A stretch of DNA of 64,000 nucleotides from Synergistaceae bacterium (GCA_017445405.1 JAFSUD010000068.1:48555-112554); one strand, 5' to 3'; numbered from the stretch's first letter, positions 45,312-54,977 are shown. Notes: generated by a model not told the origin, from the sequence alone. Numbers and translations: made by a program.

Positions 45312-46514
45312 TCACTTCGCGCTAACCTTCAGCTCGCTCGCTGCGTCCTCCAGAACTTGGCCGGGATTCTCCGTCTTCCTGCCCCAGCCCTGAGCACAAA
45401 ACGCACTCCCTCCGCCCTTGCCCTCAAGAGCAGCAATCGCTTTCCTGAACGCTCCCCTCACGTCAGCATCCTTGTTGTCCTTGTGAGTCCCGAACGTCAG
45501 GAAAATTCCTTCCTCACTCTCTCCGGCAAGCAGCGCAATAACTTCATGATTCTCCGTCAAGAGCCTGAACATGTGCTTCACGTCATCCTGCCCTGAAGAC
45601 TTCATCACATGCTTCACGAGCTTATAGCTTCCCAGACTCTCAGCCCCGCTCACCAGTGCCTCAGCAATCGGCTTCATGAACCGCTCGACTGTCGCCTCGT
45701 TCTGTGCCTTCAGATCCCGGATCTGTCCCTTCAGCACAGAAATCTTCTCGTTGATCCCGTCATACCCGCAGACTAATTCGCTCTCTGCCTTCTTCACGAC
45801 ACGGTAGACATCATCGAGCCACCTGTACGCAGCACTCCCGCAGCGCATGTAAATTCTCGAGCCGCCCTTGTGATTCTCGACGCTCGTAACCTTGACGAGG
45901 CCGACTTGCCCCGTCGAGCTGACATGCAGTCCGCAGCATGGCACATAATCTACGCCTTTAACTTTCACGATTCTGATGGGTAACTCTGCGTTCTCGGGAG
46001 GGAGTTTTCGTGCATTGGCCTTCACTTCCTCAATATCTGGGTAAATCACTTCGACGGGAATATCTCTCCACACTGCCTCATTAGCTGCCCTCTCTGCCTC
46101 GAGTATCGCGTTAATGTCTATGGGTTTATCCGTGTCAATGGAAACGTTATCGCCTTCGATGCGCATTCTCGCTGTGTGTGTTCCGTGAAGAGTGTAGAGA
46201 CATCCTGCAAGCAAGTGCTCGCCTAAGTGCTGCTGCATAAGCTCAAACCTCCGCGCCCAGTCAATAACTCCGTGAACGTGCTTATCTGTCAGCTTACTTT
46301 TCAGGACGTGAACTATTTCCTGGCCTTGCTCGTGAACATCAACTACCTCAACGCCTCCCAGCTTTCCCAAATCGCAGGGCTGTCCTCCTCCGCTAGGGTA
46401 GAAGAGCGTCTGATTCAGAACGACATGAAATTTTCCGTCCTGTTCCGTCTGTGAGATTATTTCTGCATCAAATTCTTGTGCGTATAAGTCATCGTAATAT
46501 AGCTTTGCGGTCAT
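45312..46514 (-). CDS. Alanyl-tRNA editing protein AlaX with DHHA1 domain
   Basis: AlaX proteins hydrolyse Ser- or Gly-tRNA-Ala. The zinc-site motifs are LMQQHLGEHLL and CCGLHVSSTG, and the NQTLFYPSGGGQPCDLG loop is conserved. A C-terminal DHHA1-like domain (~250-400, ending around GGGSAFCAQG) makes it the long form. ATG at 46514 follows GAGGTTACGCT. It is divergent from serC, whose product route makes serine, a fitting though possibly fortuitous neighbour. Confidence 0.9.
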   Translation of the reverse strand: MTAKLYYDDLYAQEFDAEIISQTEQDGKFHVVLNQTLFYPSGGGQPCDLGKLGGVEVVDVHEQGQEIVHVLKSKLTDKHVHGVIDWARRFELMQQHLGEHLLAGCLYTLHGTHTARMRIEGDNVSIDTDKPIDINAILEAERAANEAVWRDIPVEVIYPDIEEVKANARKLPPENAELPIRIVKVKGVDYVPCCGLHVSSTGQVGLVKVTSVENHKGGSRIYMRCGSAAYRWLDDVYRVVKKAESELVCGYDGINEKISVLKGQIRDLKAQNEATVERFMKPIAEALVSGAESLGSYKLVKHVMKSSGQDDVKHMFRLLTENHEVIALLAGESEEGIFLTFGTHKDNKDADVRGAFRKAIAALEGKGGGSAFCAQGWGRKTENPGQVLEDAASELKVSAK

Positions 46515-46589
46515 AGCGTAACCTCGTGAAAAAAATTTTTGTGATGATGAATTATAATACACGCATACTTAAAGGAGGTACATACAATT

Positions 46590-47669
46590 TTGAGCAGAGT
46601 ATTTAACTTCAGCGCAGGCCCGGCGGTCTTGCCGGAAGAAGTCTTGCGCACAGTACAGGCAGAATTATTAGAGTACGGAAATTCCGGAATGTCAGTAATG
46701 GAGATGAGCCACAGGTCAAAGGACTTTGAGGAGATATTATTCACGGCGGAAGCAGACTTACGTAAACTTATGGGCATTCCTGATAACTACAAAGTGCTGT
46801 TCCTTCAGGGCGGAGGATATACACAGTTTGCAATGATACCCATGAACTTAATGATTAACCGAAAGGCTGACTATATCGTTACGGGGCAGTGGAGCAAGAA
46901 GGCAGCAAGCGAGGCTAGGATTTTCGGCACTGTCAATGTGATTGCGGACTCGGCGGACAGGAATTATTCCTACGTTCCCGACCTGTCAGACCTGAACGTT
47001 ACGCCCAATGCCGACTACGTGTACATCTGCCAGAACGAGACAGTACACGGCACAACGATAAAGACTCTCCCGAACACGAAGGGCAGAGAGTTAGTTGCTG
47101 ATATATCGTCAATGTTCCTGAGCGAGCCGCTCGACGTGAGCAGGTACGGCGTAATCATGGGCGGAGTGCAGAAGAACGTCGGCCCTGCAGGAGTAGCGAT
47201 CGTGATAATCCGTGAGGACTTAATCCGCGAGGACGTATTACCCTTCACGCCTACAATGATGAAGTACAAGACTCACGCGGACAACAAATCGCTCTTCAAC
47301 ACTCCTCCGTGCTTCAACATTTACGTGTGCGGTCTCGTGTTCAAGTGGCTGCTGAAGCTGGGAGGCACTGAGGCAATGAAGAAGATAAATGCACAGAAGG
47401 CCGGACTCCTCTATGACTACCTCGACCAGTCAACACTCTTTCACGGCACGGTTGAGAAGAAAGACCGCTCGATGATGAACGTACCATTTATCACGGGCAA
47501 TAAGGAACTCGACGCTGAGTTTTGCGCACAGGCAGAGAAAGCAGGACTGCGCAACGTGAAGGGTCATCGTTCAGTCGGAGGAATGAGAGCATCACTGTAT
47601 AACGCAATGCCTATTGAGGGCGTGAAGGCACTTGTTGAGTTCATGTCAGAATTTGAGAGGACACACTAA
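46590..47669 (+). CDS. serC: Phosphoserine aminotransferase
   Basis: This PLP enzyme converts 3-phosphohydroxypyruvate to phosphoserine. The family hallmarks are present: VFNFSAGPAVLPEEV, FLQGGGYTQF, the PLP lysine in MGGVQKNVGPAG, TPPCFNIY and the C-terminal HRSVGGMRASLYNAM. The start is TTG at 46590 behind AAGGAGGT; an ATT at 46587 is at slightly better spacing. serA follows by two bases. Confidence 0.96.
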   Translation: MSRVFNFSAGPAVLPEEVLRTVQAELLEYGNSGMSVMEMSHRSKDFEEILFTAEADLRKLMGIPDNYKVLFLQGGGYTQFAMIPMNLMINRKADYIVTGQWSKKAASEARIFGTVNVIADSADRNYSYVPDLSDLNVTPNADYVYICQNETVHGTTIKTLPNTKGRELVADISSMFLSEPLDVSRYGVIMGGVQKNVGPAGVAIVIIREDLIREDVLPFTPTMMKYKTHADNKSLFNTPPCFNIYVCGLVFKWLLKLGGTEAMKKINAQKAGLLYDYLDQSTLFHGTVEKKDRSMMNVPFITGNKELDAEFCAQAEKAGLRNVKGHRSVGGMRASLYNAMPIEGVKALVEFMSEFERTH

Positions 47670-47671
47670 CC

Positions 47672-48859
47672 ATGCTTGCACCGAAGGAACGCAAAATTTT
47701 CTGCCTGAATAACATTGCGAGTGTAGGGCTGGCCAAGTTCAGGAAGGGTTATGAAGTTACGGAGAACATGGACGAGGCAGCAGGTATTCTTGTGAGGAGT
47801 GCGGACATGCACAGCACGGAGTTTCCTGACGGACTGAGAGCTATTGCGCGTGCCGGAGCAGGAGTGAACAACATCCCGATAGAACGCTGCTCAGAGAACG
47901 GCATCGTAGTCTTCAACACTCCGGGAGCTAACGCAAACTCTGTGAAGGAACTTGTGATAGCTGGCTTGCTGCTTGCGTCGCGTGGAATTTTCGGGGGCAT
48001 TATGTGGGTGAAGGAGAATGCGACGGACTGGAACATCACGAAGTCAGCAGAGAAGGCCAAGAAGAACTTTGCGGGGCACGAGATTCAGGGAAAGACTCTC
48101 GGAGTTATCGGCTTGGGGGCTATCGGCGTGCAGGTTGCGAATGCTGCGGTGAGTCTCGGAATGAACGTGCTGGGCTACGATCCGTACTTGTCCGTGAAGT
48201 CTGCATGGATGTTAAGCCCTATGGTGAAGCACGCGGACTCTCCGGAAGAGGTGTATGCGGCGAGCGACTACATCACGATTCATGTTCCTGCGATGGATTC
48301 TACACGGCACATGCTGAACGCTGAGGCTTTCGCGAAGATGAAGAGGGGAATCAGGATTCTGAACTTTGCGCGTGATGTGCTTGTTGACGAGGAAGCATTG
48401 AGGGAGGCACTGACGGACGGCCAAGTCTCACGCTACATATCTGACTTCCCGAACCCTACGAGTGCGAACTTGCCGAACGCGACGGTACTTCCGCACTTGG
48501 GAGCGTCTACTGAGGAGGCGGAGGACAATTGCGCAGTGATGGCAGCGGTGCAGCTTCAGGACTATCTGGACAACGGGAACATCACTAACTCTGTGAACTA
48601 CCCGGAAGTGAATGCGGGAGTATGCGGTTCAGAGGCACGAGTAGCGATACTGCACAGGAACATTCCGAACATGCTGTCGCAGATAACGTCATTCTTTGGG
48701 AGCAATGAACTGAACATTGAGAACCTGCAGAACAAGGCGAGGGGAGCATATGCGTATACATTGCTTGACATATCGCACAAGATGCCTGATGACACGACGG
48801 AGAGATTGCGTGAGATAGAGGGAGTATTGAGAGTTCGGAGGGTGAAAGAGAGAAGCTAG
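47672..48859 (+). CDS. serA: D-3-phosphoglycerate dehydrogenase
   Basis: It oxidises 3-phosphoglycerate, the first step of serine synthesis. The Rossmann motif is GVIGLGAIGVQVANAA and the catalytic region includes NFARDVLVDEEAL and LPHLGASTEEAE. A C-terminal ACT-like domain (VAILHRNIPNMLSQITSFF) suggests serine feedback. The length (395) is that of the short SerA form. It forms a two-gene operon with serC. Confidence 0.95.
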   Translation: MLAPKERKIFCLNNIASVGLAKFRKGYEVTENMDEAAGILVRSADMHSTEFPDGLRAIARAGAGVNNIPIERCSENGIVVFNTPGANANSVKELVIAGLLLASRGIFGGIMWVKENATDWNITKSAEKAKKNFAGHEIQGKTLGVIGLGAIGVQVANAAVSLGMNVLGYDPYLSVKSAWMLSPMVKHADSPEEVYAASDYITIHVPAMDSTRHMLNAEAFAKMKRGIRILNFARDVLVDEEALREALTDGQVSRYISDFPNPTSANLPNATVLPHLGASTEEAEDNCAVMAAVQLQDYLDNGNITNSVNYPEVNAGVCGSEARVAILHRNIPNMLSQITSFFGSNELNIENLQNKARGAYAYTLLDISHKMPDDTTERLREIEGVLRVRRVKERS

Positions 48860-48885
48860 AGAATGAATGAATAAATAATGAGTAT

Positions 48886-48921
48886 GCCTCCCTTGTTGAC
48901 GAAAGCAGGGGAGGCGTTTTT
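48886..48921 (+). terminator. Rho-independent terminator of serC-serA
   Basis: GCCTCCCTTG pairs with CAGGGGAGGC (one G-U pair) and is followed by GTTTTTG. Confidence 0.92.
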
Positions 48922-49127
48922 GTTCTGACATGAGGGCAAGAAAAAAGATAAGGTGTGCTATAATTATTTTATTCTAACAGTAAATAACTTTAGCACATGG
49001 CTAGAGGGTAGCGTTCCTCATGCTTTGCCTTATCTTAGTGTTGCCTATTATATCACACAGAGAGGGGGTGAGATGGTCATGTGCATAAAGTGTATCTGCT
49101 CACAGATTCACATTAGGAGGTATTTTC
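48922..49127 (+). other. 206-bp intergenic leader before the small Synerg-CTERM protein
   Basis: A TGTGCTATAAT extended -10 box lies at 48954-48964, without a clear -35. The rest is a ~150-base untranslated leader ending in TTAGGAGGTATTTTC. I saw no recognisable riboswitch. Confidence 0.4.
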
Positions 49128-49997
49128 ATGAAGAAGTATTTTGTTGCGGTGCTGGCTGTAATTATGGCTGCATGGCTGTTCTCCTGCCAAGACGCTGCAG
49201 AAGCGTACGATGTGGTGCTGCGTATCGACGGGACTTTCCCTGATGGTGTCGTCGATAAAAATTACGGTTCCATCGGAGAAGTAACATGTAATTTCACGTG
49301 CAATTGGGAGATTGTGAAGGGGGAGCTGCCTCCAGGTTTGCGTTTTGCGACGCTGCTGCAGGAATCCAGATTGTGGCTCACAGGTAAACCGACACAGGAA
49401 GGCACTTACACTTTCACGCTGAGAGCATCGTATGTTGAAAAAAAGCAAAACGTGTCGCCGGTGGAGAAAGAGTTCACTATCAACATCACCTATGACAAAA
49501 AGTATGACCCTAAGGAGCAGTCCAAGATAACCGGTGAGTTTCCAGATGGTGTTGTGGGCAAGGCCTACAGGTCAACTCTGGATGTGAAGTTCAGCTGGTC
49601 GGGCTGCAAATGGGAACTGGAAGACGGAGAACTTCCGCCCGGGCTGTATTTAGACCTTCTGGGCTGGCAGGAAGACGACCGCAGTATAGCACCAATACTC
49701 CCGACAGATGTAAATGCGTATCTTCACGGAATACCTGAAGAAGCAGGTGAGTATACCTTCACTGTCAGGGCAACAAGGCGGGATAATGCGCGGTATACTG
49801 ACACCAAGACTTTTACGGTTACCATTTCAGAACAGAATCCTCCCGACCCTCCCGATCCTGAAGACCCTGAAGACCCTGAAGAACCGCAGAACGGCAACAA
49901 TGGCAATACTGGTGGCGGCGGCGGAGGAGGTGGCGGATGCAACTCTGGCTTCGGCATCCTCATGCTCGCGGTACTCGTCCTCAAGCGTTCTCGATAA
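49128..49997 (+). CDS. Secreted protein with two putative Ig domains and Synerg-CTERM tail
   Basis: The leader MKKYFVAVLAVIMAAWLFSC ends in a lipobox-like LFSC, so it could be a lipoprotein or be cut at EAYD. Two He_PIG-like modules follow (GELPPGLRF...GKPTQEGTYTF and GELPPGLYL...GIPEEAGEYTF). A PDPPDPEDPEDPEEP linker and a nine-Gly run lead to CNSGFGILMLAVLVLKRSR, a Synerg-CTERM signal. It contains no catalytic domain and may be an adhesin or structural surface protein. Confidence 0.85.
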   Translation: MKKYFVAVLAVIMAAWLFSCQDAAEAYDVVLRIDGTFPDGVVDKNYGSIGEVTCNFTCNWEIVKGELPPGLRFATLLQESRLWLTGKPTQEGTYTFTLRASYVEKKQNVSPVEKEFTINITYDKKYDPKEQSKITGEFPDGVVGKAYRSTLDVKFSWSGCKWELEDGELPPGLYLDLLGWQEDDRSIAPILPTDVNAYLHGIPEEAGEYTFTVRATRRDNARYTDTKTFTVTISEQNPPDPPDPEDPEDPEEPQNGNNGNTGGGGGGGGGCNSGFGILMLAVLVLKRSR

Positions 49998-50005
49998 TCA
50001 CGCAC

Positions 50006-50042
50006 AAAAATTCCCCCGGCCTCGTCGTGAGACTAGGGGATT
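50006..50042 (-). terminator. Terminator of the arg operon
   Basis: On the minus strand, TCCCC-TAGTCTC pairs with GAGGC-CGGGGGA imperfectly and is followed by ATTTTTG. Confidence 0.7.
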
Positions 50043-50061
50043 TATTCATACTCTTATTCTC

Positions 50062-51222
50062 TTACGCACAGCACTTCTTGATAACTTCCGCAGCCCTCTT
50101 CAGCAACTCATCAGGAATATTCAGTGCAGGAAGCAATCTCACTCTGTCCTTCGCTGTCAGGCACAGCACGCCTTCAGCAATACACGCATTCACTACATCC
50201 TTTGCGGGCTTCGTCGTCTTCAGGCCCATCATCAGACCCATTCCTGACACTGCCTCAATACCTGCTGCTCCCGTGAACTCCTTGAACAGATACGCACTCT
50301 TCTCACGCACTCCCGCAAGCAGAGCATCATCTATCCTGCTCAGAATGCTCACTCCTCCGGCACACGCTACAGGGTTTCCTCCGAACGTCGAGCCGTGATC
50401 TCCGGGCTTCAGAGTGTCCTTCACCTTCTCGCCGAGCAGAGTCGCTCCCAACGGCAGACCTCCCGCGAGTCCCTTAGCTGTCGAGACTATGTCGGGAGTG
50501 ATCCCGTAGTTCATGTAGCTGTAGAGCTGTCCGCTTCTGCCGTTCCCTGTCTGCACCTCGTCAACTATCAGCGCAATATCGTTCTCGTGTGCGAACTCAG
50601 CAACTCTCTTCACGTAATCTTGGCTCAGCGCAACTACTCCGCCTTCTCCCTGCACGCACTCTATCATTATTGCCGCAGTCTTGTGCGCATCAGCAAGCAC
50701 CTTCATGTACTCGAAGTTGTCGGCTTCTGCGTGAACAAATCCCGGCGTGAGAGGCCTGAAGAGTTCATGATAGTGATCCTGTCCCGTCGCAGAAAGCATT
50801 GTTATTGTGCGTCCGTGAAAACTGTTCTTGAGGGTGATTACTGTGCTGTAGTCAGGGCCTTTCGTGTCCGCAGCGTACTTCCTCGCAACCTTTACTGCGC
50901 ACTCGTTAGCTTCTGCTCCGGAGTTAGAGAAAAATACCTTCTTCATGCCCGTGCGTTCACAAAGCATGTGAGCTAATTTTGCGCAGGGTTCTGTGTAGAA
51001 CAGGTTAGACATGTGCTGTATCTTGGCCGCCTGTTCGCATATCGCCTTATACCATGCGTCATCACATGCTCCGAATGAGTTCACGGCTATTCCCGACGTG
51101 AGGTCTATGTAGTCTTTGCCGTCAGCATCCGTAACTACTGAACCCTTGCCTCCTACTATCGTTACAGGAAAACGCGCATACGTTCCTGCTACATACTCTC
51201 TGTCTATTTCCTGAATGTTCAT
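50062..51222 (-). CDS. argD: Acetylornithine aminotransferase
   Basis: This class III aminotransferase converts N-acetylglutamate semialdehyde to N-acetylornithine. Motifs include FFSNSGAEANECAVKVAR, FHGRTITMLSATGQ, the Asp of LIVDEVQTGNGRSG, the PLP lysine in STAKGLAGGLPLG, and HGSTFGGNPVACA. ATG at 51222 follows AGGAGGTACAAC. It is the last gene of argC-argB-argD; argJ is not present in the window. Confidence 0.95.
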   Translation of the reverse strand: MNIQEIDREYVAGTYARFPVTIVGGKGSVVTDADGKDYIDLTSGIAVNSFGACDDAWYKAICEQAAKIQHMSNLFYTEPCAKLAHMLCERTGMKKVFFSNSGAEANECAVKVARKYAADTKGPDYSTVITLKNSFHGRTITMLSATGQDHYHELFRPLTPGFVHAEADNFEYMKVLADAHKTAAIMIECVQGEGGVVALSQDYVKRVAEFAHENDIALIVDEVQTGNGRSGQLYSYMNYGITPDIVSTAKGLAGGLPLGATLLGEKVKDTLKPGDHGSTFGGNPVACAGGVSILSRIDDALLAGVREKSAYLFKEFTGAAGIEAVSGMGLMMGLKTTKPAKDVVNACIAEGVLCLTAKDRVRLLPALNIPDELLKRAAEVIKKCCA

Positions 51223-51232
51223 GTTGTACCTC

Positions 51233-52081
51233 CTATGCAAGAAACATTGTGCCAGCTCCCTCATCCGTCAATAACTCTATCAGTATTGAGTGAGGCACTC
51301 TGCCGTCCATAATTATAACTTTGTTCACGCCCTCTGTGATTGCCTTGATGCAGCATTCAGCCTTCGGAATCATTCCGCCTGAGATTACGCCTTCTTCACG
51401 GAGCTTCTTTGCCTCTGCAACCGTGATTTCTGAAATCAGAGTCGCGGGGTCGCTTGGGTCTCTGAGAATGCCCGCTATGTCCGTCATCATGATTAAGCGT
51501 TCGGCTTTGAGTGCTCCGGCTATGTAGGCTGCTGCTGTGTCGCCGTTGATGTTGAAGATTTCTCCGTTCTCTCCGCAGGCTATGGTCGAGATTACGGGGA
51601 TGTAGTTTTTGGCGAGAAGGTCATAGACGCATTCAGGGTTGATCTTGGTGATTTCGCCGACGAATCCGAGACGAGAGTCCTTGAACTTTGCCTCAATGAG
51701 TTTGTCGTCAATGCCGGAGAGTCCGACAGCACGGCCGCCCTTAGTCTCGAGGAGTCCGACAAGAGATTTGTTGACCTTCCCGGCCAAGACCATCTGCACG
51801 ATGTCTACTGTCTCCTTGTCCGTGACTCTGAGGCCGTCGACGAACTCGGGGACTTTGCCGAGCCGCTTCATGAGGTCGTTGATCTCTGGGCCGCCTCCGT
51901 GAACGAGGACGACATTCACTCCGACGAGCCGCAGCAGCACGATGTCCTCCATGACCTGCTGCTTGAGTGATTCTGAGGTCATAGCGTTTCCGCCGTACTT
52001 GATGACTACTATTTTTCCTGTGTACTTCCTGATATATGGCAATGCCTGTACTAAGATTTCTGCTCTCTCTGTTGCCTTCAT
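51233..52081 (-). CDS. argB: Acetylglutamate kinase
   Basis: It phosphorylates N-acetylglutamate. Visible signatures are VIKYGGNAM, VLVHGGGPEIN, INGDTAAAYIAGAL and GGMIPKAECC. The length (282) is normal. It lies between argC and argD in the expected order. Confidence 0.96.
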   Translation of the reverse strand: MKATERAEILVQALPYIRKYTGKIVVIKYGGNAMTSESLKQQVMEDIVLLRLVGVNVVLVHGGGPEINDLMKRLGKVPEFVDGLRVTDKETVDIVQMVLAGKVNKSLVGLLETKGGRAVGLSGIDDKLIEAKFKDSRLGFVGEITKINPECVYDLLAKNYIPVISTIACGENGEIFNINGDTAAAYIAGALKAERLIMMTDIAGILRDPSDPATLISEITVAEAKKLREEGVISGGMIPKAECCIKAITEGVNKVIIMDGRVPHSILIELLTDEGAGTMFLA

Positions 52082-52093
52082 GACTCTTCCTCC

Positions 52094-53011
52094 TTACACG
52101 TTAAGCCCGGTCGTCTCGTCTATCCCGAGCAGAATATTCATGTTCTGAATAGCTGCTCCTGATGCTCCCTTGCCTAAGTTGTCGAAACGCGATACCAGCA
52201 GCGCACGTTCATCATTGCCGTAAACGCAGATCTCTAGATCGTCTCGTCCTGCGTATGCCCCTGCAGAAATGAATCCTCCCTCGCTGAATGTATCACCTTC
52301 CGTGAACTTCACGACACCATCAGCGTAATATTCTCTGTAGCAGTTCTTGAGAGTCTTGACGCTCACGTCATGAATGCTCACTGTAACCTCCATTCCTGCG
52401 AAGTAGTCAGCTACCACAGGGCAGAACACTGGGGAATGTGTGAGTCCTGAGAGCTTGGCCATCTCCGGAAGGTGCTTGTGCGACTGAGTGAGTCCGTACT
52501 GTCTCGGAGCACCGAGCAATGCATCTCTGCCCTCAGTCTCGTACTGGGCGATCATCTTCTTTCCGCCTCCTGAGTAGCCCGTCAGCGAGAAGCACGACAG
52601 CAACGAGTCCGCATTAACTATCCCTGCCTGCACAAGAGGGGCAGCAAGCACAATGAATCCCGTAGCATGACAGCCGGGGTTAGCTACTCGCTTTGAGGCA
52701 GCTATTTTCTCTCTCTGCCCTCTGAGTTCAGGGAGGCCGTACACCCATTCAGGATTTACTCTGTGCGCTGTGGACGTGTCAATTATTGCTGTGGAGTTAT
52801 TCTCAACTAGAGATACTGATTCTTTCGCGGCATCATCAGGCAGACATAAAAACGCTATATCTGAAGAATTTAGTGCATCTCTGCGGGCGTTAATGTCTTT
52901 CCTTGTCTCTTCAGTGAGAATGATTAGCTGAATATCTTTGCGGGATGAAAGACGCTCATATATTTTGAGGCCTGTAGTTCCTGCATAACCGTCAATAAAT
53001 ACTTTCTTCAT
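52094..53011 (-). CDS. argC: N-acetyl-gamma-glutamyl-phosphate reductase
   Basis: It reduces N-acetylglutamyl phosphate to the semialdehyde. FIDGYAGTTGLKIYERL is the NAD(P) loop, KRVANPGCHATGFIVLAAPL holds the catalytic Cys, and HKHLPEMAKLSG the conserved His. At ~305 residues it is the short (ArgC type 2) form. ATG at 53011 is chosen because GGAGCTAATTATC precedes it, within the leader of the arg promoter. Confidence 0.94.
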   Translation of the reverse strand: MKKVFIDGYAGTTGLKIYERLSSRKDIQLIILTEETRKDINARRDALNSSDIAFLCLPDDAAKESVSLVENNSTAIIDTSTAHRVNPEWVYGLPELRGQREKIAASKRVANPGCHATGFIVLAAPLVQAGIVNADSLLSCFSLTGYSGGGKKMIAQYETEGRDALLGAPRQYGLTQSHKHLPEMAKLSGLTHSPVFCPVVADYFAGMEVTVSIHDVSVKTLKNCYREYYADGVVKFTEGDTFSEGGFISAGAYAGRDDLEICVYGNDERALLVSRFDNLGKGASGAAIQNMNILLGIDETTGLNV

Positions 53012-53044
53012 GATAATTAGCTCCGTAAAAATATAATGGCGTGT

Positions 53045-53074
53045 ATTATAATTCATGTATATTTTTTGCGTCAA
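53045..53074 (-). promoter_or_regulatory. Sigma70-type promoter of argC-argB-argD
   Basis: On the minus strand, TTGACG (53074-53069), an 18-base spacer and TATAAT (53050-53045) precede argC by ~35 bases. ATGAATTATAAT overlapping the -10 resembles half of an ARG box, which is only suggestive. Confidence 0.7.
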
Positions 53075-53171
53075 ACCTTGATGAAAACTAAAATTTTGTT
53101 CACTGCTCACACCGCACACAAAAATACTCCCCTGCATAATAACAAGGGAGTTTCTGATTTTATGTATGCTA

Positions 53172-54584
53172 TCAGTTGTTGAAACTTATGCACTCAGCTT
53201 CAGGCTTGACACGCTTCATGAGGTCTATAATCTTCTCAGGCCAGCCGCCTAACAGCAATTCACACAGTCCCGGAGATTTCCCCATGTAGTTATCAGGATC
53301 AGCACTCAGTGCCTCAGCTCTGCAGCCTCCTCCGCAATGCTCGAACTGTTCGCATTTCCGGCAGCCCTCATTCACCGCAAAGAAGTCCCGCAGTCTCTTG
53401 TTCACCAGCTCAATCCAGAACGAATCATTGATGCACTCAGCGAGACTCTTTTCTGTGAGCATAGGCATTCTGTCCTGAAGAGGAGTCCCCGCCATCGGCA
53501 TACACGGCAGCAAATGACCGTCCGGAGCAATATACATCGCATTCCTGACAGCACCGCAAATACACGAGTCCTCGTCCTCACCGCACCTATATTCCGGGAT
53601 GCTGAACGCTTCAGGCTTATCAGGACTCGCCATAAAGAAATTCTCAAGCTGAATCGTCAAGGGCATTCCATCAGCGTAATAGTCAGGGATGTAGTCAAGA
53701 TATGTCTGATACGCTTCTTTCAGGCTTAATGTATTATCAGCTTTATACTTCTCCCACGTTTCAGTATCCTTGACACTGCCCAGCTTCAGAGTCTTCACGC
53801 CGAGCGAGGCCAAATGATTCACGCTCTCCCTTATCGTGTGCATGTTCATGCGGTGAATAACCATCTCCGCACCCGTCGGAAAGCCCATATCACGGCACAG
53901 CTCAAACGCTCGGTTCACTGCGTCCTCAGCTCCGGGGACTCCCCTCATCCAGTCGTGCCACCCTACACCGTCAAAGCTCATGTTTAACTCAGGGTGAATG
54001 CCGCTGCTGTCGAGTTCACGCAATAATTTCTCGTTCACTAATGCGCCGTTGGAGTATATCTGCGTGATAATGATTCCCCGTTCAACAAGTGCATCAACAA
54101 TCTCCATAAAGTCATCACGAATCAGAGGCTCTCCGCCGGTGAGGGAGACGGCCATAATTCCGCATTCCGCAAGCTGATGAATAATGCTCATAATCTGCTC
54201 ATGGGACAATTCGCCGTACTTGGCATCAGGCGCGGAAAGATAGCAGTGTTTGCACCTGTAGTTGCACCTGCCCGTGATTGACCAGTGAACGAGACGGATA
54301 TACCTCACCGGAAATTTTCTGTACTGCTGCTTCTCCGTGATAGCTTGGCCGGGACTGCAGGGTTCTACTATGCCCTTCTCCTCGAACTCGCGGATTATGT
54401 CCCTGTCGCTGTCAGTGATGAACGGCAGAGAAGTATCTATATTGCCATTGCAGAGCTTGAGTGCGCTGAAGTACTTGCTGTCGATGAAGGCCCGCATCAA
54501 TGTTTGTGTGTCTACGACAGCATAAGGGAGTTTGTCCCAGCCGCGAAGTATATAGTTGTCCTTGAGCCTGTAATATTTCTGCAT
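53172..54584 (-). CDS. Radical SAM/SPASM peptide maturase for a Nif11-leader RiPP
   Basis: Residues ~1-80 look like a RiPP recognition element (PqqD-like winged helix). The radical SAM core has the [4Fe-4S] motif C107-x3-C111-x2-C114 (GRCNYRCKHCYLS) and GGEPL at 150-154. A C-terminal SPASM domain provides further clusters through Cys 334, 341, 343, 361, 408, 411, 417, 421 and 441. This architecture modifies peptides, for example by thioether or C-C crosslinks. AGGAGGCATA precedes the ATG. The precursor gene lies directly upstream, behind a terminator-like hairpin. Confidence 0.9.
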   Translation of the reverse strand: MQKYYRLKDNYILRGWDKLPYAVVDTQTLMRAFIDSKYFSALKLCNGNIDTSLPFITDSDRDIIREFEEKGIVEPCSPGQAITEKQQYRKFPVRYIRLVHWSITGRCNYRCKHCYLSAPDAKYGELSHEQIMSIIHQLAECGIMAVSLTGGEPLIRDDFMEIVDALVERGIIITQIYSNGALVNEKLLRELDSSGIHPELNMSFDGVGWHDWMRGVPGAEDAVNRAFELCRDMGFPTGAEMVIHRMNMHTIRESVNHLASLGVKTLKLGSVKDTETWEKYKADNTLSLKEAYQTYLDYIPDYYADGMPLTIQLENFFMASPDKPEAFSIPEYRCGEDEDSCICGAVRNAMYIAPDGHLLPCMPMAGTPLQDRMPMLTEKSLAECINDSFWIELVNKRLRDFFAVNEGCRKCEQFEHCGGGCRAEALSADPDNYMGKSPGLCELLLGGWPEKIIDLMKRVKPEAECISFNN

Positions 54585-54632
54585 TATGCCTCCTGAAATT
54601 ACGTGATGTTTCCTGCCGGTATATCACGGCAC

Positions 54633-54664
54633 AAAAATTCCCCCTAATATTGCGCAGGGGGGAA
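54633..54664 (-). terminator. Intercistronic terminator between RiPP precursor and maturase
   Basis: On the minus strand, TTCCCCCT pairs with AGGGGGAA and is followed by TTTTTG. It would make most transcripts end after the precursor gene, leaving partial read-through to the maturase. Confidence 0.8.
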
Positions 54665-54683
54665 CAATTACTGTTAGGTCAGC

Positions 54684-54977
54684 TTAGGCTAACCAGCCGC
54701 ACCACCAGTTAGGGGAACCGCAGTATATTAACTGGGTATCGTTTGTGCACTTGCCGCCCGCTACTGCCTTCATCTCTGCTTCTGACATCTCTTCCATCTT
54801 CGGCGCAAAGTCCTCCGCCGTAAGCGTGAACCCGTGCTTGGCCGCAAACTTCACTGCTGCTTCGGTGAGTGCCTTCTTGTCTGCCTTGTCGATGCCCGCA
54901 CATGCTGCCTCAAGCTCCTTGCGTGCTTCCTCGTTCTTGGAGACGAACTCCATAAACTTTACAGTCTTGTCGCTCAT
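54684..54977 (-). CDS. Nif11-type leader RiPP precursor peptide
   Basis: The 97-residue peptide starts MSDKTVKFMEFVSKNEEARK and ends its leader in a GG motif (EMKAVAGG). The leader is of the Nif11-like class (VKFAAKHGFTLTAEDF). The 22-residue core, KCTNDTQLIYCGSP and NWWCGWLA, has three Cys and three Trp, suitable for crosslinking by the radical SAM enzyme encoded next. The start follows AGGAGGTTATATC; the longer frame to 55100 runs into the decayed precursor. No exporter or leader peptidase gene is adjacent. Confidence 0.85.
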   Translation of the reverse strand: MSDKTVKFMEFVSKNEEARKELEAACAGIDKADKKALTEAAVKFAAKHGFTLTAEDFAPKMEEMSEAEMKAVAGGKCTNDTQLIYCGSPNWWCGWLA

